Assembly: GCA_002331575.1 (NCBI GenBank)
Contig: DCZG01000144.1
Location: 1,445-41,361, forward strand
Direction of reading: 5' to 3'
DNA from: Atopobium sp. UBA2090
GTDB lineage: Bacteria > Actinomycetota > Coriobacteriia > Coriobacteriales > Atopobiaceae
Length of the DNA stretch: 39,917 bases
Part shown: piece after piece, positions 1-6,842 of the stretch
Layout: every line of letters begins with the position of its first letter
How positions within the stretch are numbered: position 1 is the stretch's first letter
Made by a program: the position numbers and the translations under genes
Notes under the pieces: generated by a model
The model's input: only the letters and a program-made list of their open reading frames with translations
Databases searched by the model: none
What the model was told of the DNA's origin: nothing

Positions 1-934
1 CGCTTCGGGGATGGCAGCCATCACCGCGGTGCTCTCGCTCTTCTCGGCGGGCGACGAGATCGTGCTCTCCCGCAACGTGTACGGCGGGACGTACCGCGTG
101 CTCGACCAGGTCTTCTCCAACTTCGGCATCACGTACCGCGTCGTCGAGGGCGAGCGTCCGCACGACTTCGAGGCTGCCGTCACCGAGAGGACCAAGGCGT
201 TCCTCCTCGAGAGCCCCGCGAACCCGCTGCTCGAGGTCACCGACCTCGTCGCCGCGACGGCCGTGGCCCACGAGCACGGCGCCATCGCCATCGTGGACAA
301 CACGTTCATGACGCCCTATCTGCAGCGGCCGCTCGAGCTTGGTGCCGACGTGGTGGTCCACTCCGCCACCAAGTACCTCGGCGGCCACTCGGACCTCGTC
401 GCCGGCCTCGTGGTCGTGCGCGACGACGAGCTCGCCCGTCGCATCGCCTTCATCCAGAACTCCACGGGCGGCGTGCTCGGGCCGTTCGACTCGTTCCTGC
501 TCGTGCGCGGCATCAAGACGCTCGGCGTGCGCATGGACCGCCACGTGGCAAACGCCCAGCGCATCGCCGAGGCGCTGGCGAGAAGCCCCGAGGTCGCCAG
601 CATCCACTTTCCCGGCCTTCCCACGGACGCGGGCTACGAGATCAACCGCCGCCAGGCTGCCGGACCCGGCGCGATGATCAGCTTCGAGCTCGCCGAGGGG
701 CACGACGTCCGTTGCTTCTTCTCGTCACTCGAGCTCGTCGCGTTCGCCGAGAGCCTCGGCGGGGTCGAGTCGCTCGCCTGCCACCCGGCGACCATGACGC
801 ACGCCGCGATTCCGCGCGAGGTGCGCGAGAGGATCGGCATCACCGACGGGCTCATCCGCCTCTCGGTTGGCATCGAGGACGCGGACGACATTCTCGCCGA
901 CGTCGAGCAGGCCATCAGGGCGAGTCGCTTCTAG
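1..934 (+). CDS. Cys/Met metabolism PLP-dependent lyase (cystathionine gamma-lyase/synthase type), 5' truncated
   Basis: The frame is open from the first bases, and residues A-S-G precede the first Met, so the true start lies upstream of the window. The fold-type I Cys/Met PLP family is recognised from the SGMAAI region, the VDNTFMTPYLQRPLELGADVV stretch (metal-free PLP pocket Asp) and HSATKYLGGHSD, whose Lys (codon 371-373) should form the internal aldimine. It ends with the family's C-terminal SLGGVESLACHPATMTHA and LIRLSVGIED motifs. Family members make or split cystathionine or homocysteine in the cytoplasm. The next gene, a cystathionine-beta-synthase-like enzyme 43 bp downstream, suggests the pair does reverse transsulfuration as in mccA/mccB, but with the gene order reversed. 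MetB- or MetC-type activity cannot be excluded from sequence alone. Confidence 0.88.
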   Translation, partial: ASGMAAITAVLSLFSAGDEIVLSRNVYGGTYRVLDQVFSNFGITYRVVEGERPHDFEAAVTERTKAFLLESPANPLLEVTDLVAATAVAHEHGAIAIVDNTFMTPYLQRPLELGADVVVHSATKYLGGHSDLVAGLVVVRDDELARRIAFIQNSTGGVLGPFDSFLLVRGIKTLGVRMDRHVANAQRIAEALARSPEVASIHFPGLPTDAGYEINRRQAAGPGAMISFELAEGHDVRCFFSSLELVAFAESLGGVESLACHPATMTHAAIPREVRERIGITDGLIRLSVGIEDADDILADVEQAIRASRF

Positions 935-977
935 CGGCCGCCGCAATCGACATCACAGCAGAGAAGGGACTGTCACC

Positions 978-1892
978 ATGGCTCGGTACTATGACTCTAT
1001 GAGGGAGCTCGTCGGCAACACCCCGCTCGTCCGTCTCCACAACGTTGGCGCGCCCGAGGGCGTGCGACTCTTTGCCAAGCTCGAGCTCTGGAACCCCGCC
1101 GGCTCGGTCAAGGACCGAACGGGCGTCTTCATGGTCGAGCAGGCGGAGAAGGACGGGCTTCTCGCCCCCGGCTCCACGATCGTGGAGGGGACGGCGGGCA
1201 ACATGGGGCTCGGCATCGCGTTCGCGGCCATCGGCAAGGGCTACCACGTGGTCTTCGTCGTCCCCGAGAAGTTCTCGCAGGAGAAGCAGACCCTCATGCG
1301 CGCCCTGGGGGCGAAGATCGTCAACACGTCGCGCGCCGACGGCATGCTCGGCGCGGCGGCGAAGGCCGAGCAGCTCCTCGCCGAGATTCCCAACTCCATC
1401 GCCCTCAGGCAGTTCAAGAACCAGGCCAACCCCGAGGCGCACTACCGCACGACCGGCCCGGAGATCTGGGACGACCTCGACGGCGACATCGACTACTTCG
1501 TCGCAGGCGCGGGCTCGGGCGGCACCTACACCGGCGTCGCGCGCTACCTCAAGTCGAGAAGACCCGGCATCCGCGGCATCCTCGCCGACCCGGTGGGCTC
1601 GACCATGGGCGGCGGCGAGCACGGAGACTACGACATCGAGGGCATCGGCAACGACTTCGTGGCCGACACGATGGACATGGGACTCGTCGACGACGTCATC
1701 AAGGTGAACGACGGCCAGGCCTACGAGGGGTCGCGCCTTCTCGCCCGCGCCGAGGGCATCATCGCCGGATCGAGCTCCGGAGCCGCGCTCGCCGCCTCGC
1801 TCGAGCTCGCCGACCGCGTTCGGACCGGCACGATCGTGACCGTCTTCCCCGACCGCGGCGACCGCTACTTCTCCAAGAACCTCTACGCCTAG
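978..1892 (+). CDS. Cystathionine beta-synthase / cysteine synthase-like PLP enzyme
   Basis: A 304-residue fold-type II PLP enzyme. The start is the ATG at 978, behind a GAAGGGA ribosome site; an upstream in-frame start at 867 would lie inside the preceding gene. Visible motifs are NPAGSVKDR (Lys45, predicted PLP Schiff base), EGTAGNMG (phosphate/substrate loop, where typical CysK has TSGNTG), GAGSGGTYTG (PLP-phosphate Gly loop) and a late GSSSG (Ser contacting the pyridine nitrogen). The altered loop and the short length without a CBS regulatory domain resemble O-acetylserine-dependent cystathionine beta-synthases (MccA) more than CysK. Together with the upstream Cys/Met lyase it could move sulfur between homocysteine and cysteine. 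Cysteine synthase remains an alternative. Confidence 0.87.
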   Translation: MARYYDSMRELVGNTPLVRLHNVGAPEGVRLFAKLELWNPAGSVKDRTGVFMVEQAEKDGLLAPGSTIVEGTAGNMGLGIAFAAIGKGYHVVFVVPEKFSQEKQTLMRALGAKIVNTSRADGMLGAAAKAEQLLAEIPNSIALRQFKNQANPEAHYRTTGPEIWDDLDGDIDYFVAGAGSGGTYTGVARYLKSRRPGIRGILADPVGSTMGGGEHGDYDIEGIGNDFVADTMDMGLVDDVIKVNDGQAYEGSRLLARAEGIIAGSSSGAALAASLELADRVRTGTIVTVFPDRGDRYFSKNLYA

Positions 1893-1895
1893 CGC

Positions 1896-1948
1896 GCACG
1901 CGGCTGACGGGCCGATGCGGAGCGTTTCTCGACCCGTCAGTTGCGTGC
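1896..1948 (+). terminator. Long hairpin just after the sulfur-enzyme pair (U-tract absent)
   Basis: Positions 1896-1911 pair with 1933-1948: a 6-bp outer stem, two G-U pairs and an 8-bp inner stem (CTGACGGG/CCCGTCAG), enclosing a 21-nt loop. It begins 4 nt after the stop codon, where a terminator would sit. It lacks a following T-run, so it may instead be a 3'-end stabiliser or act with a protein factor. Confidence 0.5.
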
Positions 1949-1973
1949 TGGTATCGTGTCGGGCCGTCGTCTG

Positions 1974-1982
1974 TGCTATCCT
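1974..1982 (+). promoter_or_regulatory. Extended -10 promoter for the T-box/pheST transcript
   Basis: TGC-TATCCT gives an extended -10 element (TGn then TATCCT at 1977-1982) a short distance upstream of the T-box stem I sequence. No convincing -35 is seen 16-18 bp upstream, as is common for extended -10 promoters. The same TGn-TATCCT form occurs before the last gene of the window at 38642. Confidence 0.45.
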
Positions 1983-1991
1983 ACCCGGTTA

Positions 1992-2263
1992 GGCGATGAC
2001 GGAGAGGTTCGCACCTCGCGTCGGCGTCGGACAGAGAGGGAGCCCACCGGTTGAGAGGCGCCCACGACACCAGAGGCACGGAGTTCACTCCACCAGCCGC
2101 AACCTGAACGTGCGACCTTCTCGGCCGGGCAAGTAGGGAAGCCGTCCGCCCCACGGAACGGGGCTAACGAGTGGGCGCTCGCGAGAGAAAACGCGCAGCG
2201 TCAATCAAGGTGGTACCGCGGAGACATCCGTCCTTGGGCAACAGTGCTCAGGGGCGGTTTTTT
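1992..2263 (+). promoter_or_regulatory. Phenylalanine T-box riboswitch leader
   Basis: This is a tRNA-sensing leader that controls pheST by transcription antitermination. The conserved elements are in order: a stem I AGAGAGGG motif (2033-2040); the specifier region GGAG-TTC-ACTCC with a UUC Phe codon at 2084-2086 followed by the usual A; and the T-box AAGGTGGTACCGCGG at 2207-2221, whose UGGUACC bulge pairs with an uncharged tRNA 3' end. In the antiterminator CAAGG (2206-2210) pairs with CCTTG (2232-2236), and CGGA (2219-2222) pairs with TCCG (2227-2230). This is mutually exclusive with the terminator stem. The specifier matches the downstream synthetase. Uncharged tRNA-Phe should switch the genes on. 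Confidence 0.93.
2228..2263 (+). terminator. T-box regulated intrinsic terminator
   Basis: A 12-bp stem (2228-2239 with 2246-2257, including a few G-U pairs) closes a 6-nt loop and is followed by six Ts (2258-2263). Its 5' arm contains the bases that complete the T-box antiterminator, so the two folds compete. Confidence 0.92.
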
Positions 2264-2284
2264 GTTTGGGAAGGGGAATGCGCA

Positions 2285-3352
2285 ATGGCGATGTCCGACG
2301 ACCTCAAGGCGATCGAGGCGCAGGTGCAGGAGGGTCTCAGGAGCGTGGAGAGCCCCGAGGCGCTCGAGGCGCTCCGCGTGAACGTGCTCGGCCGCAAGGG
2401 TTCCCTCACGGCGATCATGCACATGATGGGCAAGGTCTCGCCCGAGGAGCGTCCCGCCATGGGACAGCTCGCGAACACGGTTCGCACCCATGTCGACGAG
2501 GCCATCAAGCAGCGCAAGACCGAGCTCGAGCAGGCCGCCCTCGCCATGCGCATGGCCGCCGACGAGGTCGACGTCACGCTGCCGGGCCGTCAGCTCACTC
2601 CTGGCACGCAGCACCTCATCTCGCAGATCCGCGAGGAGATCGAGGACATCTTCGTGGGCCTGGGCTACACCGTCGAGGACGGTCCCTACGTCGAGACGAC
2701 CTACTTCAACTTCACCGCGCTCAACGCGCCTGAGGACCACCCCAGCCGCTCCGCCAAGGACACCTTCTACGTGGTGGACAACGCTCCCGAGGGCAAGGAG
2801 GCGCACGTGCTCGGCGAGTCGGACGTGCTTCTCCGCACGCAGACCTCGGGCGTCCAGGTCCACGTCATGGAGAAGAAGCAGCCGCCCATCTACATGATCT
2901 GCCCGGGTACCGTCTTCCGTCCCGACACGGCCGACGCCAACCACCTGCCGCAGTTCACGCAGGTCGAGGGTCTCGTCGTCGACGAGGGCATCACCTTCGG
3001 GGACCTCAAGGGCACGCTCGACTACTTCACGCGCGAGATATTCGGCAAGGATCGCGCCACGCGCTACCGTCCGCACTTCTTCCCCTTCACCGAGCCGAGC
3101 TGCGAGGTCGACGTCTCGTGCGGCGTGTGCGGGGGCAAGGGCTGCCGCTTCTGCAAGAACACCGGCTGGCTCGAGATCCTCGGCTGCGGCATGGTCGACC
3201 CCAACGTCTTCCGCTACTGCGGCATCGACCCCGAGAAGTACACGGGATTCGCCTTCGGCATCGGCGTCGAGCGCGTGGCGGCACTCCGCTACGACCTGCC
3301 CGACCTCCGCATGCTCATGACCGGCGACATGCGCTTCCTGAACCAGTTCTAG
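2285..3352 (+). CDS. pheS: Phenylalanyl-tRNA synthetase alpha subunit
   Basis: The catalytic alpha subunit of the cytoplasmic alpha2-beta2 enzyme that charges tRNA-Phe, 355 residues. The ATG at 2285 is chosen because AAGGGG at 2271-2276 lies 8 nt upstream; an open frame back to 2171 runs through the T-box and terminator and is not coding. The N-terminal ~95 residues are the charged coiled-coil arm that binds tRNA. The catalytic core shows class II motif 2 (FRPDTADANHLPQFTQVEG) and motif 3 (GFAFGIGVERVAALRYDLPDLR). A Cys-rich insertion (CGVCGGKGCRFC) near residue 280 is usual in many bacterial PheS proteins. pheT follows after 61 nt in the same transcript, and the T-box leader controls both. 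Confidence 0.97.
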   Translation: MAMSDDLKAIEAQVQEGLRSVESPEALEALRVNVLGRKGSLTAIMHMMGKVSPEERPAMGQLANTVRTHVDEAIKQRKTELEQAALAMRMAADEVDVTLPGRQLTPGTQHLISQIREEIEDIFVGLGYTVEDGPYVETTYFNFTALNAPEDHPSRSAKDTFYVVDNAPEGKEAHVLGESDVLLRTQTSGVQVHVMEKKQPPIYMICPGTVFRPDTADANHLPQFTQVEGLVVDEGITFGDLKGTLDYFTREIFGKDRATRYRPHFFPFTEPSCEVDVSCGVCGGKGCRFCKNTGWLEILGCGMVDPNVFRYCGIDPEKYTGFAFGIGVERVAALRYDLPDLRMLMTGDMRFLNQF

Positions 3353-3413
3353 GACACGCACCCAACCACCACTTCCCGCGGCCCAGCCGCGTTCCCAGAA
3401 AGGCAGATGCACA

Positions 3414-5876
3414 ATGCGCGTTTCGTATGAGTGGCTCAAGTCCATGGTCGACGTGCCCGAGAACCCCCAGGACCTCGTTGCGGAGTACGTCCGCACCGGC
3501 ACCGAGGTCGAGGCCGTCGAGAAGGTCGGCGCGAACCTCGACCACGTGTACACGGCGCAGGTCGTGAGCAAGAAGCCCCATCCCGACTCCGACCACATGT
3601 GGCTGTGCCTCGTCGACGTGGGACAGCACAACGTCGACGAGAAGGGCAATCCCGTCCCGCTGCAGATCGTCTGCGGTGCCCAGAACTTCAACGAGGGCGA
3701 CAAGATCGTGACCGCCATGATCGGCGCGGTCCTACCCGGCGACTTCAAGATCAAGAAGAGCAAGCTCCGCGGTCTCGAGTCCTGCGGCATGAACTGCTCG
3801 GAGCGCGAGCTCGGCCTGGGCTCCGACCACGACGGCATCATCGTCCTGCCGCCCGACGCCCCCGTGGGCATGCCCTTCACCGACTACCGTGGACTCTCCG
3901 ACACCGTGATCGACTGCGAGATCACGCCCAACCGTCCCGACTGCCTCTCCATGACCGGCATGGCCGTCGAGACGGCCGCCTGCCTCGACGAGGACACGCA
4001 CATCGAGCTCCCGTCCGTGAAGCAGGCCCAGGGTCCCGACGTCCACGACCTCGTCGACGTCACCATCGACGACCCCGAGCTCTGCGGGCGCTACACCGCC
4101 CGCGTGGTCAGGAACGTCAAGATCGGGCCAAGCCCCGAGTGGCTCGCCCGTCGCGTGATCGCCGCGGGCTCCCGCACGATCAACAACGTCGTAGACGTGA
4201 CCAACTACGTGATGTACCTCACCGGTCAGCCGCTCCACGCCTTCGACCTCGGCAAGCTCATCGAGCGTGACGGGAAGCGCCACATCGTGGTCCGCGCAGC
4301 CGCCGACGGCGAGAAGCTCACGACCCTCGACGGTCAGGTGCGCACCCTCACCTCCGACATGGCCGTCATCACCGATGACGGCCACACGCCCATCGCGCTC
4401 GCAGGCGTCATGGGAGGTCTCGACTCCGAGATCGACGAGGGCACGACCGACGTCCTTCTCGAGAGCGCCGTCTTCAACCCCGGCCACATCTCCCGCACGA
4501 GCCGCAACCTCGACCTCATGAGCGAGGCGTCCATTCGCTACGAGCGCCAGGTCGACGGCGCGAACTGCGCATCCGTCGCCGAGGTCGCCGCCGCCCTCTT
4601 CGAGGAGTGCTGCGGCGCCGAGGTCTGTCCGGGGACCGTCGACGAGTATCCTGCTCCGGTGCCCGCGCCCGTCATCACCATGCGTGCCGACCGCGTTCGC
4701 GCGCTCGCCGGTGCGAGGATCCCCGACGAGTTCATGAGCAAGCGTCTCGCCCGTCTCGGCTGCACCGTCGAGCCTGCCGGCGACGGCACCTTCACGGTGA
4801 CCGCCCCGACCAACCGCCCCGACCTCACTCGTGAGGTCGACCTCATCGAGGAGGTCGTTCGCCTCTGGGGCGAGGGTGACATCGAGCCGACCCTGCCCGC
4901 CGCCCGCAACCACGCCGGCGGCCTCACCGTCGAGCAGCAGCGCATCCGCAAGATCGGTGCCACGCTGCGCGCCTTCGGCCTCTCCGAGACGTCCACATAC
5001 TGTTTCGCCGACGAGGGCGACCTCGCCAAGCTCGGCATGAGCGACGCCCATCGCGGACTCCCCGTCCAGATCATCAATCCCCTCGTGGCCGACCAGGCGC
5101 AGATGCGCCGCTCGATGCTGCCCAACCTGATTCGCTCCGTGGCCTACAACATCGACCACGGCGTGACCAACGTCGGCCTCTACGAGATCGGCCGCGTCTT
5201 CTACGGCGGCGAGGGAAAGAGCCAGCCCGAGGAGCCGACCTTCGTCTGCGGCGTCATGAGCGGCCACCGCGCCGACGACGCGTGGGACCAGAAGTACCCC
5301 GAGTACGACTTCTTTGACGCGAAGGGCGCTGTCGAGCAGCTCCTCTCGGCGCTGCGCATCGAGCGGGTTCGCTTCAAGGTGGCCGATCCCGAGCAGTACA
5401 CCTGGCTGCAGCCCGGTCGTGCCGCCGAGGTCTACGCCAACAAGGGCGAGCTCGTCGGCTGGGTCGGCAACATCCACCCGCTCTCTCTCCGCAACTTCGA
5501 CGTCGACGTGCCCGTCGTCGCCTTCGAGCTCTCCGTCGAGAAGCTCCTCGGTCTCGCCAAGCGCGAGCTGCCCTACGTCGAGGTGCCGACGCTTCCCGGC
5601 GTGAGCCACGACCTGGCCATCGTCGTCGACGAGTCCGTCACCTGCGAGACGCTCGAGCAGCGCATCAAGAGCGCGGGCGGCAAGCTCCTCGCCGGCGTGC
5701 GACTCTTCGACGTCTACCGCGACCCGATCCGCGTCGGGCTGGGCAAGAAGTCGATGGCCTTCTCGCTGGAGTATCGCGCCGCAGACCACACCCTCACCTC
5801 CGAGGAGGTCGAGCGGACGCACGCCAAGCTCGTCGAGAAGGTCCTCCGCGCGACCGGCGGAGAGATCAGAGGCTAG
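3414..5876 (+). CDS. pheT: Phenylalanyl-tRNA synthetase beta subunit
   Basis: The 820-residue beta subunit, of normal length for bacterial PheT. It recognises tRNA and edits mischarged tyrosine. From the N terminus: the OB-fold tRNA-binding (EMAP-like) domain at about residues 40-155 (VVSKKPHPDSDHMWLCLVDVG, VCGAQNF); the B3/B4 editing domain, about 210-385 (IDCEITPNRPDCLSMTGMA precedes it, NNVVDVTNYVM and LAGVMGG lie in it); B5, about 415-490; the catalytic-like core; and the FDX-ACB anticodon-binding domain over the last 95 residues (PTLPGVSHDLAIVVDESV). The ATG at 3414 has an AAAGG site upstream. The next gene starts 1 nt after its stop, so a third gene shares this T-box-controlled transcript. 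Confidence 0.97.
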   Translation: MRVSYEWLKSMVDVPENPQDLVAEYVRTGTEVEAVEKVGANLDHVYTAQVVSKKPHPDSDHMWLCLVDVGQHNVDEKGNPVPLQIVCGAQNFNEGDKIVTAMIGAVLPGDFKIKKSKLRGLESCGMNCSERELGLGSDHDGIIVLPPDAPVGMPFTDYRGLSDTVIDCEITPNRPDCLSMTGMAVETAACLDEDTHIELPSVKQAQGPDVHDLVDVTIDDPELCGRYTARVVRNVKIGPSPEWLARRVIAAGSRTINNVVDVTNYVMYLTGQPLHAFDLGKLIERDGKRHIVVRAAADGEKLTTLDGQVRTLTSDMAVITDDGHTPIALAGVMGGLDSEIDEGTTDVLLESAVFNPGHISRTSRNLDLMSEASIRYERQVDGANCASVAEVAAALFEECCGAEVCPGTVDEYPAPVPAPVITMRADRVRALAGARIPDEFMSKRLARLGCTVEPAGDGTFTVTAPTNRPDLTREVDLIEEVVRLWGEGDIEPTLPAARNHAGGLTVEQQRIRKIGATLRAFGLSETSTYCFADEGDLAKLGMSDAHRGLPVQIINPLVADQAQMRRSMLPNLIRSVAYNIDHGVTNVGLYEIGRVFYGGEGKSQPEEPTFVCGVMSGHRADDAWDQKYPEYDFFDAKGAVEQLLSALRIERVRFKVADPEQYTWLQPGRAAEVYANKGELVGWVGNIHPLSLRNFDVDVPVVAFELSVEKLLGLAKRELPYVEVPTLPGVSHDLAIVVDESVTCETLEQRIKSAGGKLLAGVRLFDVYRDPIRVGLGKKSMAFSLEYRAADHTLTSEEVERTHAKLVEKVLRATGGEIRG

Positions 5877-5877
5877 C

Positions 5878-6546
5878 GTGCCGAGCTGGAACATCCATAC
5901 GGCTCATGTCGAGCGGCTCCTCCGCGAGGGCGGGGGAGCCGAGGCGCTCGGCGTCCGCAGCGCCAACGAGTTCCTCTTCGGGAACTTCGTGCCCGACATC
6001 TACGTGGGCTACATGGTGCACAGACCCACTCGCACGATTGACTACAAGGTCACCCACTTCGCCTCGGGTGACAAGATTCCGCTGCCCGACTACGACAGGT
6101 TCTGGCGCGACTACATCGAGGGCAGGGGAAGGGTGTCCGACGTCGTCGTCGGCGCCTGGTGCCACCTCGTGTGCGACCACGTGTACAACTCGCAGACGCG
6201 CAGGTACATCGCGAGCATCGGCGTGCTTGCCTCAGACGAGACGCGCGTCCGCAAACAGCACGACTTCGACCTCTTCGGCCGCACGCTGGACATCTCCATG
6301 AGGCCGGAGGTCACCTCCGACCTCGTGCGTGCGAGCGCCGGGTATCCGCAGTATGCGATTCAAGAGCGCGACGTGCGTGCCGCCGTCGCCGTCGCCGGCA
6401 GGATCGTGTACCAGAACCAGCGCGACTACATCACGGGCGTACCCGCGTACGACCTGCTCACCGAGGGGTTCTTCTCCGAGGCGCGCGAGAAGGCCCATGA
6501 GGTCTGTCTCGCCGGCATGAGGCGATACGCCGCGGGGATTCGCTAG
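5878..6546 (+). CDS. Zinc-dependent phospholipase C-like (PF00882-type) protein, coupled to pheT
   Basis: 222 residues from a GTG start one nucleotide after the pheT stop; this spacing and the lack of its own promoter suggest translational coupling. I place it tentatively in the zinc-dependent phospholipase C/S1-P1-like family from the pattern of potential metal ligands: an N-terminal Trp and His pair (W4, H7, H10), FGNFVPDIYVGYM, VTHFA and AWCHLVCDHVYN. No signal peptide or membrane segment is visible, so it is probably cytoplasmic, unlike secreted clostridial toxins of that family. Its role is unknown, and its place in a tRNA synthetase operon gives no clear link. An HD-type hydrolase is an alternative reading of the His/Asp pattern. 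Confidence 0.72.
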   Translation: MPSWNIHTAHVERLLREGGGAEALGVRSANEFLFGNFVPDIYVGYMVHRPTRTIDYKVTHFASGDKIPLPDYDRFWRDYIEGRGRVSDVVVGAWCHLVCDHVYNSQTRRYIASIGVLASDETRVRKQHDFDLFGRTLDISMRPEVTSDLVRASAGYPQYAIQERDVRAAVAVAGRIVYQNQRDYITGVPAYDLLTEGFFSEAREKAHEVCLAGMRRYAAGIR

Positions 6547-6593
6547 TGCGACTGGTGGCCGTGCGGGGATTGCAATCTGTACCACTAGCGCCG

Positions 6594-6731
6594 AAGGATC
6601 CTTTGCCGTTATTGCGGACAGCCCAACTGGGCAAATGTCGCCGAGACAAAAGTGCCTATTTGGTACCCCCAGGTAGAGGGCTCGCGGCCGGTACCAAAAG
6701 CCGAGAAGGATCCTTCGACGCTCTTGGTACC
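6594..6731. repeat. Cluster of GGATCC and GGTACC palindromes upstream of the HTH-amylase gene
   Basis: Two perfect palindromes, AAGGATCCTT (6594-6603) and GAAGGATCCTTC (6705-6716), alternate with three GGTACC-centred sites: TTTGGTACC (6659-6667), its inverted copy GGTACCAAA (6690-6698), and TTGGTACC (6724-6731). The inverted pair at 6659/6690 could form a 9-bp stem. The stretch is AT-richer than its surroundings and contains no plausible gene. The arrangement suggests multiple operators, perhaps for the HTH domain encoded downstream. Confidence 0.55.
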
Positions 6732-6768
6732 GTGTTCCGAGCTCTCGATGAGAACTACTCCATAACTA

Positions 6769-6797
6769 TTTACAACTGATATATCCTGTACTATAAC
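6769..6797 (+). promoter_or_regulatory. Near-consensus sigma-70 promoter
   Basis: TTTACA (6769-6774) and TATAAC (6792-6797) are separated by exactly 17 bp. The transcription start would fall at about 6804, just before the dyad at 6805, giving a short leader to the ATG at 6843. It is the best promoter match in the window. Confidence 0.82.
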
Positions 6798-6804
6798 TGT
6801 AAAC

Positions 6805-6820
6805 GTCGGAAATATCCGAC
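6805..6820. promoter_or_regulatory. Perfect dyad at the predicted transcription start (operator candidate)
   Basis: GTCGGA-AATA-TCCGAC is a perfect 6-bp inverted repeat with a 4-bp centre, 7 bp after the -10 element. Repressor binding here would block initiation; as RNA it would be a small 5' hairpin. Because the gene begins with an XRE-type HTH, autoregulation is the simplest inference. Confidence 0.6.
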
Positions 6821-6842
6821 ATAGACAGTGAGGAGGTACGGG

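Noticed and set aside
3732..5894. 720-codon minus-strand frame opposite pheT
   Set aside because: Antisense shadow of pheT; low-complexity Val/Asp/Gly/Ala composition and no motifs.
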